Below, one piece after another: positions 1 through 7,140 of a stretch of DNA of 11,296 nt. How positions within the stretch are numbered: position 1 is the stretch's first letter; each line of letters begins with the position of its first letter. The position numbers were made by a program, and so were the translations under genes. This DNA is from CF-161 sp035259145 (lineage in GTDB: Bacteria; Chloroflexota; Dormibacteria; Dormibacterales; Dormibacteraceae): positions 1 to 11,296 of the forward strand of contig DATFWQ010000341.1 in NCBI GenBank assembly GCA_035259145.1, in the 5' to 3' direction. The notes under the pieces were generated by a model, which was given only the letters and a program-made list of their open reading frames with translations, ran no database searches and was not told the origin of the DNA.

Positions 1-1
1 G

Positions 2-505
2 CTTCGCGAAGAGTTCGAGGCGATCGGGGCGCCGTTCGAGGAGCGGGCCGCCCGCACAGAGGAGGCGATCGCAGCCATGCGGACGCTGTGGAGCCAGAAG
101 GCGCCGACATTCGCGGGCAGGTTCTACCGCTTCCAGGATGCCCGGATGTGGCCGAAGCCCGTCCGAGGCACCGTCCCGGTCGTCATCGGAGGTCACTCCG
201 AGGCCGCGGCCCGGCGGGCGGGGCGGCTCGGTGACGGCTACTTTCCGGCCAGTGCCGATCCCGCCAGCATCCCAGGATTGATCAACGTGATGCGGGAGGC
301 GGCCGCCGGCGCGGGGCGCGACCCGGCCACGGTGGAGGTCACCGTCGGCGGCCGGGCGGGCCGGGACGCCTTCGAGCGGATGGCCACCCTGGGCGTAGAT
401 CGGGTGGTGATCCCGCTCCGTGCCGCGGACCTGGACGGCGCGCATGCCACGATCGAGGCTGCGGCGGAGGCCGGCCGTGCCGCCGGGGTGCTGACGGCGC
501 GATAG
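2..505 (+). CDS. Luciferase-like (LLM class) flavin/F420-dependent oxidoreductase, 3' part only
   Basis: The gene enters from the left edge already open in frame 2, so the true start lies outside; 167 residues and a TAG stop are visible. The internal ATG at 77 is not the start, because family sequence continues upstream of it (the GAPFEERAART stretch). Seen: a TLW...FAGRFYRF segment, then PKPV and the glycine-histidine motif IGGHSEAAARRAGRLGDGY (GGH at 188-196), then an FERMATLGVDRVV ending. From family knowledge these are the C-terminal half of the TIM-barrel luciferase-like monooxygenases, which use reduced FMN or coenzyme F420 in the cytoplasm. The wording is closest to the generic 'Rv2161c-like' F420 group as I remember it. 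The cofactor-binding N-terminal half is missing, so FMN versus F420 and the substrate cannot be decided. It is followed by 55 bases and then the GAF-dehydrogenase gene on the same strand; shared transcription is possible but unproven. Confidence 0.88.
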   Translation, partial: LREEFEAIGAPFEERAARTEEAIAAMRTLWSQKAPTFAGRFYRFQDARMWPKPVRGTVPVVIGGHSEAAARRAGRLGDGYFPASADPASIPGLINVMREAAAGAGRDPATVEVTVGGRAGRDAFERMATLGVDRVVIPLRAADLDGAHATIEAAAEAGRAAGVLTAR

Positions 506-548
506 GAGGCTGCGCCGCATCGGCCCCGAACGCGCGACAATCGGCGGG

Positions 549-556
549 AAAGGAGG
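549..556 (+). promoter_or_regulatory. Strong Shine-Dalgarno for the GAF-dehydrogenase gene
   Basis: AAAGGAGG lies four bases before the ATG at 561 and fixes that start. It is the only clear, well-placed Shine-Dalgarno ahead of any of the four complete genes here. GACAAT at 536-541 looks faintly like a -10 element, but no convincing -35 partner was seen, so no promoter is called in the 505-561 gap. Confidence 0.75.
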
Positions 557-560
557 AGTC

Positions 561-3500
561 ATGGCAACGGATACCGCCGTCTCCGGCCTGGCGGACCTGC
601 TCCGCAGCCTGGTCGCCGACTTCCAGCGAGCCTCAGGCGCGGACATCGTCTCGCTGTTCCTGTACGACGACGTCACACGGCAGTACTATGCCCCGTTCGC
701 GCTCGGTCAGCCCGAGGACAGCCTGCTCGACTCGCTTGCAGACATGCAGTCGCAGCTCGGCCGCTACCTTGCGGACGTCGCTCAGAACAAAGTACACGAC
801 GAGCTGCGGGTGCCCCAGTATGGGTCGACCGTGTGGCTCACGGTGACCAGGCGCGTTCTGGAGGCTCGGGACGCACCTTCGGAGATCGACAGCACCTTCG
901 TCCGCCGCTACCGCGTGGCGTCCACCGTCGGCATTCCGCTCATGGCAGCCGACCGCCTCGTCGGCCTGGTCTACCTGAACTACGTGGCCGGTGGGGACGG
1001 CAGAAAGGCGTCGCCCGTGCCCAGCGGCGGCAAGCTGGCCGAACTTCAGGAGCAGGCGGCCGAGTCGGCGCGCGAGATCCAGCGGGCGCTGGCCCGGGCG
1101 GAGCGCAGGGCGCTCGAGGGGATCGGCCGCCTGACCTCGCTCCTGGTCACCCAGGACGAGGCGGAAGACGATCCCGAAGCCGCCGCCGACGGCGCAGCGC
1201 TCAGACGCCAGCTCTCGATCGCGCTTGCGGATCTGTTGCTGGCCAGTGATCTGGACGCCGCGGTGATCTATCAGCTTGCTCCGGGCCGCGCCGGCCTTGA
1301 GCTCGTGACAGCCCACGCCCCCGCGGCGGCGCCTCCCCGGATCGATCTGCCCGAGAAACAGGATCGATGGGAGTCCGTCCTGACCGGGGCGGTCGCCTCG
1401 GCCATGGCCGAGGCGGAGCTTCACGCATCGGCCGCTTACGTCCTCGGCGAGGCTGGCGACCCGCTTGGGTATCTGGTTGTCTTGAGCCGCGACCCACTTG
1501 CCAGCGTGCGCCGGGCGCCGGGCGTCGAGGTCCTGCTCAGGGCTGCCGCCGACCTCCTTTGCGGTGCCCTGGCGAACCGCCGGATGATCACCATCCTCGT
1601 CGCGAGCAACCGGCGGCTGGGTGCCCTCAGCCACATGAGCACCGCGATGCTCCGGCCCGGATCATCTCGTCTCGAGGTCCTGGAAGCGGTCGCCGACCAC
1701 CTCACAGACGCGGCGGTACCGGAGTTCGACTTCGACTTTGCGACCGTATACCTGCTGGACGAGCTGGCGGACTCCACGACGGTCGTGCGGCTCGCCGCCG
1801 GCACGGCCACCTCAGAGGCCATCGACGCCGCCCACGTTGGAGACAGCGGCTCGAAGGTGCCCCGCTGGGCCCTCGCGCAGGAGCGGGTGCTCGCGCCCGC
1901 CGACGTACTCAGCTTCGTGGCCAGGGCCTGGCAGGTGGTCCTTGTCGGACCTGCCTCGACTGGTGTCCAGACCGCCGCGGCGGACCTCATCGAGGGCGGC
2001 ATGCCGGACGGGCTGCGCTGGATGGAGGTGCCCGTGGTGCGAGAGGGGACGACTTTGACGGTCGTGCCTGCCGGCCTGATCGGCCAGCCTGAGAACGGCG
2101 GTGCCGCATCGTCCGCGGCCGATCCGCCTTTCACGCTCGCGGGCGACATCTTCGAATCCAGCGGCCACGCCGACCTGATCCGGATCTTCCTGCCATTCGG
2201 GCTCAATGCCGGCGCCCGTGCGACGGGGGTGCTCGAAGTGGGCTATCACCGCTCGCTGATGCGGCGCCCCGACTGGGGACAGGTGGAAGCGCTTCGGGCT
2301 GCGGCTGCGCAGGTGGCGGTGGCCGTGGAGACCGCCCGCCTGTACGAGGACGCCCGCCGCCACGCCGAGCAGCTGGAGCTCGGGGCAGACGTCAGCAAGG
2401 CCATCGCGTCGTCGATCGACCTGGAGCAGACCCTGCGCCTGGTCGCGTACAACCTGGTCCGCCTGGTGGACGCCTCCACGTGTCAGATCGCCCTATTCGA
2501 GGAGGACGGCGAGGGCTGGTACGGCGCGGCGGCGTCAGACCAGGAGGAGCTCTGGCAGCGGCAGCGCGGCGAACGGCCGCAGCCGCCCTTCCTCTTCGAA
2601 GTCCTCGATCGGGGCGAGCCCCTGGTTGTCGACGACGCGCTCGCCAGCGACCTGGTCGGCTCGGAATATGCTCGGGCCTTCGGGATTCGCTCCCTGCTAG
2701 CCCTCCCGCTCGAGGCCGGCGGAGAGCCAATCGGCGCAGCGGTGCTGGGGCGTGCGCAGCTGCGCACCTTCACGCCCGAAGAGGTGTCGCGCACCCAGGG
2801 CCTGGCCCACCAGGCCGCGGTCGCGATCAAGAACGCGCGGCTGCACGCGCGGGTGGAGGAAGAGCAGCACATCCAGAAGGACTTCGTTCTCGTCGGCCTG
2901 GGCCAGTGGGGGCAGAAGGCCTATCCGCACCTTCAGACGCTCAAGCAGTTCTTCAACTTCCGGCTCCACGTCGTCGAACGCGACTCCGCCGGCGCCCGCC
3001 AGAGGCTTGCGGGCCGCGAGGCGGAGGTGCGCGCAAACGGTGACGCCTTCTACTGGGACAGCCCTGAGTCGCCAGCGCGCGATCAGCTCGAGCGCGAGCT
3101 GGAGCCCAGCTGCTACGTCATCACGTACATCGCGACGCCGGCCGCCACCCACCTGTCGACGCTGGGCCGCTACTACGACCTGAGTGACGTCGTCCTGATC
3201 GAGAAGCCGCTGGGTTCTACGCCTGACGAGTACCGGCAGTTCCTCGACCAGGCCCCGGGCGGCGTCGAGCTGGTGGCGGCCGACCACTACTACTTCAAGC
3301 TCGAAGTGCGCCTGCTGCAGCTCCTCCTGACCGAAGAGCGCACGCTGCGTGACTTCATGGACAGCGTCCGCGAGATCCGGATTGAGATCCTGGAGGCCCA
3401 ACCGCTTACCGGCGCGGCCGCGGAGATCGGTGTGATCGCCGACCTGGTCCCGCACGCCTTCGCGATAATCTCGCTCCTGACCCCCATCGACCGGATCCGG

Positions 3501-4055
3501 CTAGATGCGGAGGCACCACTGCTGCTGGGCCGTCACGAACCCGCGGAGGGCCGGCGCGAGACCTACGCCCGGCTGAACGCGACCTTCACCCACCAGGGCA
3601 ACCCCGTGCGCTTCATCATCGACGTGGGGAAGGGGGTGGAAGACGCAAAGTGGATCAAGCTCAGCGGCGAGCGCCGGCTGAGCGGCCGTAGCCCCTTCTA
3701 CAAATTCGACTTCGCCAAGGGTGAGGCCATCGACGGCACGCAGTCGACGGTGCGGGCCGCGGTCCGCAAGATCCGGGAACCCGGCGTGCCCGACACCGCC
3801 CACTTGACGATGCTCAGGCACGTGATCGAGAAGCGGCGCCCGGCCGTCGGCATCCTCTCCATCAGGGAGGCCATCCGCGCCAACCAGCGAATCCTCGAGC
3901 TCGAGTCCATGGCCGACGAGCTGCTGGCCGGCCGACGGTTTACAAAGTACGCGGTGGGCAGCCGGCCGGAGTTCGCGGGCGGGCGGGAGAGAGCGCTGGA
4001 TACAGCGCCGGAGCCCCCACCTCAGGTGGAGGCCTCACCCCAAGAAGTGACGTAG
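561..4055 (+). CDS. Multi-GAF sensor protein fused to a C-terminal Gfo/Idh/MocA (G6PD-like) dehydrogenase
   Basis: An 1164-residue cytoplasmic protein with no signal peptide or membrane segment. Seen: GAF-like units at about 8-185, 214-345, 375-600 (long, with an insertion near 440-530) and 604-768. The last is the clearest, ending in the usual helix AAVAIKNARLHARVEEEQ. That helix runs within a few residues into a Rossmann strand VGLGQWG (778-784, GxGxxG), with acidic E806 ending the next strand. Then follow YIATP, the EKP motif (E881-K882-P883), DHYYFK (D908-K913), and DLVPH (D961-H965). The domain ends near 1135, a normal length for Gfo/Idh/MocA enzymes, and is followed by an acidic, proline-rich tail. 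In known families the EKP lysine and the later histidine are catalytic, and DHYxxK matches the glucose-6-phosphate dehydrogenase RIDHYxGKE site. Inferred role: NAD(P)-dependent oxidation of a sugar or sugar derivative, gated by a GAF ligand. The substrate and GAF ligand are unknown. The downstream GH15 gene begins one base after the stop. Confidence 0.85.
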   Translation: MATDTAVSGLADLLRSLVADFQRASGADIVSLFLYDDVTRQYYAPFALGQPEDSLLDSLADMQSQLGRYLADVAQNKVHDELRVPQYGSTVWLTVTRRVLEARDAPSEIDSTFVRRYRVASTVGIPLMAADRLVGLVYLNYVAGGDGRKASPVPSGGKLAELQEQAAESAREIQRALARAERRALEGIGRLTSLLVTQDEAEDDPEAAADGAALRRQLSIALADLLLASDLDAAVIYQLAPGRAGLELVTAHAPAAAPPRIDLPEKQDRWESVLTGAVASAMAEAELHASAAYVLGEAGDPLGYLVVLSRDPLASVRRAPGVEVLLRAAADLLCGALANRRMITILVASNRRLGALSHMSTAMLRPGSSRLEVLEAVADHLTDAAVPEFDFDFATVYLLDELADSTTVVRLAAGTATSEAIDAAHVGDSGSKVPRWALAQERVLAPADVLSFVARAWQVVLVGPASTGVQTAAADLIEGGMPDGLRWMEVPVVREGTTLTVVPAGLIGQPENGGAASSAADPPFTLAGDIFESSGHADLIRIFLPFGLNAGARATGVLEVGYHRSLMRRPDWGQVEALRAAAAQVAVAVETARLYEDARRHAEQLELGADVSKAIASSIDLEQTLRLVAYNLVRLVDASTCQIALFEEDGEGWYGAAASDQEELWQRQRGERPQPPFLFEVLDRGEPLVVDDALASDLVGSEYARAFGIRSLLALPLEAGGEPIGAAVLGRAQLRTFTPEEVSRTQGLAHQAAVAIKNARLHARVEEEQHIQKDFVLVGLGQWGQKAYPHLQTLKQFFNFRLHVVERDSAGARQRLAGREAEVRANGDAFYWDSPESPARDQLERELEPSCYVITYIATPAATHLSTLGRYYDLSDVVLIEKPLGSTPDEYRQFLDQAPGGVELVAADHYYFKLEVRLLQLLLTEERTLRDFMDSVREIRIEILEAQPLTGAAAEIGVIADLVPHAFAIISLLTPIDRIRLDAEAPLLLGRHEPAEGRRETYARLNATFTHQGNPVRFIIDVGKGVEDAKWIKLSGERRLSGRSPFYKFDFAKGEAIDGTQSTVRAAVRKIREPGVPDTAHLTMLRHVIEKRRPAVGILSIREAIRANQRILELESMADELLAGRRFTKYAVGSRPEFAGGRERALDTAPEPPPQVEASPQEVT

Positions 4056-4056
4056 C

Positions 4057-6027
4057 TTGCCGCGCTCCCTGGTGCTCGGCAACGGCAACCTCCTCGTCAG
4101 CTTCGACGACACGTACTCCATTCGCGACCTCTTCTATCCGCAGGTCGGCGCCTACAACCAGACCCGAGGCAATCGGTGCCGCACAGGGCTCTGGGTCGAC
4201 GGGACGTTCGTCTGGCTGGACGGGGACGGCTGGGAGCGAGAGCTGGGGTACGAGCCCAACACGCTGGTGGCACGGGTGGTCATGCGCCGGTCGGGGTGGC
4301 AGGTCACCTGCACCGACTACGTAGACATGGGCCGCAACTTTCTCGTACGCAACCTGCACCTGTCCACCGAGCGGGGCTACGACAGCGCCCGCGCGTTCTT
4401 TCACTACGACTGGTTCGTCGACGAGTCGGAGATCGGCAACACCGTCTTTTATGAGCCCCGCTACCGGGCCGTGATCGCCTACAGGGGCGAGCGCTACTTC
4501 CTCGTCGGTGGCGATGCGGGCGAGCTGGGCATCAGCTCGTGGGCCTGCGGCAAGAAAGGCGGCAACGCCAGCGGCACCTGGGTGGACGCGGAGGACGGGA
4601 GCCTTGGGCGCAACCCCATCGAACAGGGCTCCGTCGACTGCACCGTGCAGCTGAACCTACCCTCGGCGGGACCGGCCGAGACGAGATCCCTGACCCACTG
4701 GGTCTGCTGCGGCGCCAGATACGAAGAGGTCACCCGCTTCGGCCAGGACCTGATAGTGCAGCGCGGTGAGGATCTGTACAGGGACAGAACCCGCAACTAC
4801 TGGAGGGTGTGGGTCGAAAAGGACGACCGCCCCATCGAGGACGTGCTGGGCGTGCCGGCGGCCGAGCTCTACAGGAGGAGCGTGCTGACCGCCCGGCTGC
4901 ACTGCGACAACCGCGGGGCCGTCATCGCCGCCGGCGACTATGACATCACCGACTTCGCACGTGACACCTATGCCTACGTCTGGCCCCGCGACGGCGCGCT
5001 CGTCGTCAACGCACTCGACCGCTCCGGCCACGAAGACATCACGCGCCGGTTCTTCCAGTTCTGTGAACGCGCGCTGGCGCCGGGAGGCATGTTCCTCCAC
5101 AAGTACACACCCCAGGGCTGGGCAGGGAGTTCCTGGCATCCCTGGATGGACTCCAACGGCAGCCGTGTTCTGCCCATCCAGGAGGACGAGACGGGCCTCG
5201 TCCTGTGGTCCCTCTGGGAGCACTACCGCTTGCACCGAAACCTCGACTTCGTCATGAACCTGTACTCGACCCTCGTCGTCCCTGCCGGCCGCTTCCTGGC
5301 CGGCTACGTGGACGAGCGGAACGGGCTGCCGCTGCCTTCCTGGGACCTGTGGGAAGAACGCTGGGGCGTGCACGCGTTCACGGTGGGCGCGGTCTGGGGC
5401 GGGCTGCGCGCGGCAGAGAGCTTCGCTGAGATGTTCGGCGACGCCGCCTTCAAGCGCGAGCTGCAAAGCGCGCGCGACCGCCTGCGAGCTGCGACCGACC
5501 GTGACCTCTACCGCCCTGAGCTGGGCCGCTTCGCCCGCCGCCTGCAGGTTGCCGACGACGGATCGGTCAATCCCGACACCGTGGTGGACAGCGCACTCCA
5601 CGGACTGTGGCGATTCGGGATGTATCGGGCGGACGACGATCGAGTGGTGGCCACGATGCACGCGGTGCGCGACCGGCTGGCCAACCGCGGTGCTGCGGGC
5701 GGGCAGGCCCGCTACGAAGACGACTACTACTTCCAGGCGGAGCGAGATGTGGAGGTGGCCGCCGGCAATCCCTGGTTCGTGAGCACTCTCTGGCTCGCTC
5801 AGTGGCAGGTCGCCCAGGCACGGACGTCGGCCGATCTGAAGCCGGCGCGCGAGATCATCGACTGGACCGTCCGTCACCAGCTGCCGGGGGGTCTACTGGC
5901 GGAGCAGGTGCATCCGCACACCAGTGCACCGCTTTCGGTCTCCCCGCTGACCTGGAGCCACGCCGAGTTTGTGGTGACCGTGGACGACTACCTGCGCCAG
6001 GCCTGGTCAATGCGCCGGGTGCGCTGA
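4057..6027 (+). CDS. GH15 family glucosidase (glucoamylase-type), intracellular
   Basis: A 656-residue glycoside hydrolase of family 15, which removes glucose from non-reducing ends of alpha-glucans or related oligosaccharides by inversion. Seen: an N-terminal beta-sandwich region (about 1-255) opening with LVLGNGNLLVSFD, then the (alpha/alpha)6 barrel from about 265. Barrel motifs are YVWPRDGA (W309-R311-D312), LPIQEDETG, WDLWEERWG (429-437; E433 is the expected general acid) and AEQVHP (E616 is the expected general base), followed by PLTWSHAEF. Both catalytic glutamates are therefore present and length is normal. There is no signal peptide, so it should act in the cytoplasm. Start: TTG at 4057, because an in-frame TGA at 4048-4050 leaves almost nothing upstream and homology begins at once. 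There is no clear Shine-Dalgarno, and only one base separates it from the previous stop, which suggests translational coupling. GH15 also includes trehalases, glucodextranases and isomaltose-acting enzymes, so exact specificity is open. Its 3' end overlaps the convergent membrane-protein gene by 21 bases. Confidence 0.93.
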   Translation: MPRSLVLGNGNLLVSFDDTYSIRDLFYPQVGAYNQTRGNRCRTGLWVDGTFVWLDGDGWERELGYEPNTLVARVVMRRSGWQVTCTDYVDMGRNFLVRNLHLSTERGYDSARAFFHYDWFVDESEIGNTVFYEPRYRAVIAYRGERYFLVGGDAGELGISSWACGKKGGNASGTWVDAEDGSLGRNPIEQGSVDCTVQLNLPSAGPAETRSLTHWVCCGARYEEVTRFGQDLIVQRGEDLYRDRTRNYWRVWVEKDDRPIEDVLGVPAAELYRRSVLTARLHCDNRGAVIAAGDYDITDFARDTYAYVWPRDGALVVNALDRSGHEDITRRFFQFCERALAPGGMFLHKYTPQGWAGSSWHPWMDSNGSRVLPIQEDETGLVLWSLWEHYRLHRNLDFVMNLYSTLVVPAGRFLAGYVDERNGLPLPSWDLWEERWGVHAFTVGAVWGGLRAAESFAEMFGDAAFKRELQSARDRLRAATDRDLYRPELGRFARRLQVADDGSVNPDTVVDSALHGLWRFGMYRADDDRVVATMHAVRDRLANRGAAGGQARYEDDYYFQAERDVEVAAGNPWFVSTLWLAQWQVAQARTSADLKPAREIIDWTVRHQLPGGLLAEQVHPHTSAPLSVSPLTWSHAEFVVTVDDYLRQAWSMRRVR

Positions 6028-7059
6028 CGGCGGCTCGTGCGCCTGGCGGTTCGCCGCCCGCCGTTCGGTCCGAATCATGCCGTTCAAGACCACGAGCAGG
6101 ATCAGGTCGATCGCGAGGCCCGCGATGGCGCCGAACTGCTGCAGGTAGAACGTGAATACTTGCGAAACCAGCAGATTGACCATGACCGCTCGCTCGAGCC
6201 ATCGATAGGCGCCACTCCTCGACCGGCGCAGCCTCGCCGCGCCGATGGCGATCATGACCAGGCTCAAGAGGTCTGCGGCCGCGGCTCCGGCCCGAGCGAC
6301 GGCGGCGTGGCCGGTCAGCGATGCCGACCACCAAGCGGTCACCAGCAGGGTCAGCGAGGTGGCGACGAACAGGGCGTACACGACGAAGAGCAGGAGCACG
6401 GCCTGGTGGAGGCGCCGCGACCGGACCAGCTCGAGGTAGAACCGCGCTGCGCGACGCTGCAGCCGGCGAAATGGACCCGGGAGAAGTGGCGGTTCCGAGA
6501 TCCCTATCTCGAGCGTCTGTCGGAGCGCGCCGACCAGCGGGTCGCCTGATTCGTGTCGGCTCAGCGAGGCGAGCACCTGGGCGCTGTGAGCGGGCCGGCG
6601 GTGATGCAGGTGGATTTCCCTGGCCAGGTCGAAGGCGTTGGCCAGCAGCTCCCGGTCGGTGAAAGGCCTTCGCGCCTCGAGCGCGCGTGCAAGCAGCGAC
6701 AGGAGGACGAAGACGGCGTAGATCAGCGCCACAGCCGGGCGGAAGAAGTAGTCGTTGTCGCTGGTCACGAACTTGCCGATCTCGTCGATGAAGGTGCCGA
6801 AGCCGATCCCGCTCACCATCGCAGCCGTGAACTGCACGGCGCGACCGACAAAGCCGAACAGCAAAAGGAGGCTCAGCAGCATGAGAAGCCCGCCCCACAG
6901 CATGTGTGCGATGTGCAGCCCGCCACCTCCCAACTGCGGAAAGCCCGAGAGCGCCAGAGCGGCGCGGATCACGAGCACAGAGATCACCGCCGAGACCAGG
7001 AACGTCTCGAAGAGGGGGACCAGCGCTACACTCCGGAGAAGCCTCCTGGCAGGGCGCAC
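6007..7059 (-). CDS. Multi-pass integral membrane protein of unknown function
   Basis: 350 residues. I do not recognise a characterised family. Seen: hydrophobic segments at about 11-33, 48-70, 72-90, 106-126, 218-242, 255-275, 288-308 and 311-329, giving seven or eight membrane spans. A charged, Arg-rich soluble stretch (127-217) splits the protein into two halves. Between the third and fourth segments sits GFGTFIDEIGKFVTSDNDYF (86-105) followed by FRP. It is dense in charged residues (D92, E93, K96, D101, D103, R107) and looks conserved; I have an impression of similar strings in uncharacterised bacterial membrane proteins but cannot confirm it. The tail (331-350) is polar, rich in Ala, Pro and His. 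The start is GTG (7057-7059) with no good Shine-Dalgarno before it. An AGGAGG at 7042-7047 lies inside the frame, with no standard start codon at a suitable distance after it. The gene is divergent from the rhomboid gene. Amino-acid composition is clearly membrane-like, unlike the opposite-strand frame. Confidence 0.82.
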   Translation of the reverse strand: MRPARRLLRSVALVPLFETFLVSAVISVLVIRAALALSGFPQLGGGGLHIAHMLWGGLLMLLSLLLLFGFVGRAVQFTAAMVSGIGFGTFIDEIGKFVTSDNDYFFRPAVALIYAVFVLLSLLARALEARRPFTDRELLANAFDLAREIHLHHRRPAHSAQVLASLSRHESGDPLVGALRQTLEIGISEPPLLPGPFRRLQRRAARFYLELVRSRRLHQAVLLLFVVYALFVATSLTLLVTAWWSASLTGHAAVARAGAAAADLLSLVMIAIGAARLRRSRSGAYRWLERAVMVNLLVSQVFTFYLQQFGAIAGLAIDLILLVVLNGMIRTERRAANRQAHEPPSAHPAH

Positions 7060-7076
7060 TTCAGGCTGCGCGCCCG

Positions 7077-7121
7077 GGATCGGCCCGATCCGAAACCGTC
7101 GGTTTGCCTGCCACGGTACCG
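7077..7121. promoter_or_regulatory. Cluster of three palindromes in the divergent intergenic region (candidate operator)
   Basis: The 81 bases between the two divergent genes (7060-7140) contain GGATCGGCCCGATCC (7077-7091, perfect 7-base arms around one base). One base further is AAACCGTCGGTTT (7093-7105, perfect 6-base arms around one base), then CGGTACCG (7114-7121). All three are built on paired CGG/CCG triplets. The location, between divergent start codons and next to a possible -35, suits a regulator binding site serving the membrane-protein and rhomboid genes. No regulator gene is visible in the window, and the operator role is inference. Confidence 0.45.
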
Positions 7122-7129
7122 CGTAGTAT
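7104..7129 (+). promoter_or_regulatory. Weak candidate promoter for the rhomboid gene
   Basis: TAGTAT (7124-7129) fits a TANNNT -10 element and would place the transcript start a few bases before the GTG at 7141, giving a very short or absent leader. That agrees with the lack of a Shine-Dalgarno. TTGCCT (7104-7109) resembles a -35 but is only 14 bases upstream; pairing it instead with TATCAC (7127-7132) gives the ideal 17. The -35-like element overlaps the end of the second palindrome. Confidence 0.28.
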
Positions 7130-7140
7130 CACGCTCGCCA

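Noticed and set aside
2..505. Luciferase-like gene as F420-dependent glucose-6-phosphate dehydrogenase, which would fit the sugar theme
   Set aside because: The visible half resembles the generic GGHSEAA...GDGY luciferase-like group and nothing specific to that enzyme was seen; the substrate-binding N-terminal half is missing.
633..1634. 333-codon open frame on the - strand inside the GAF region
   Set aside because: Antisense shadow; the plus-strand GAF sequence is coherent through this part.
561..4055. Fusion gene as a GAF-containing bacteriophytochrome or histidine kinase
   Set aside because: No kinase, HATPase, GGDEF or DNA-binding motifs follow the GAF units and no chromophore-type signature was recognised; the C-terminus is clearly a Rossmann oxidoreductase.
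4657..5877. 406-codon open frame on the - strand inside GH15
   Set aside because: Same shadow effect; the plus-strand product has intact catalytic motifs across the whole span.
6553..7140. Open + strand frame that would extend the rhomboid gene upstream by 196 residues
   Set aside because: It lies antisense to the membrane-protein gene, has a charged low-complexity composition with no family similarity, and rhomboid homology with its zinc finger begins exactly at GTG 7141.
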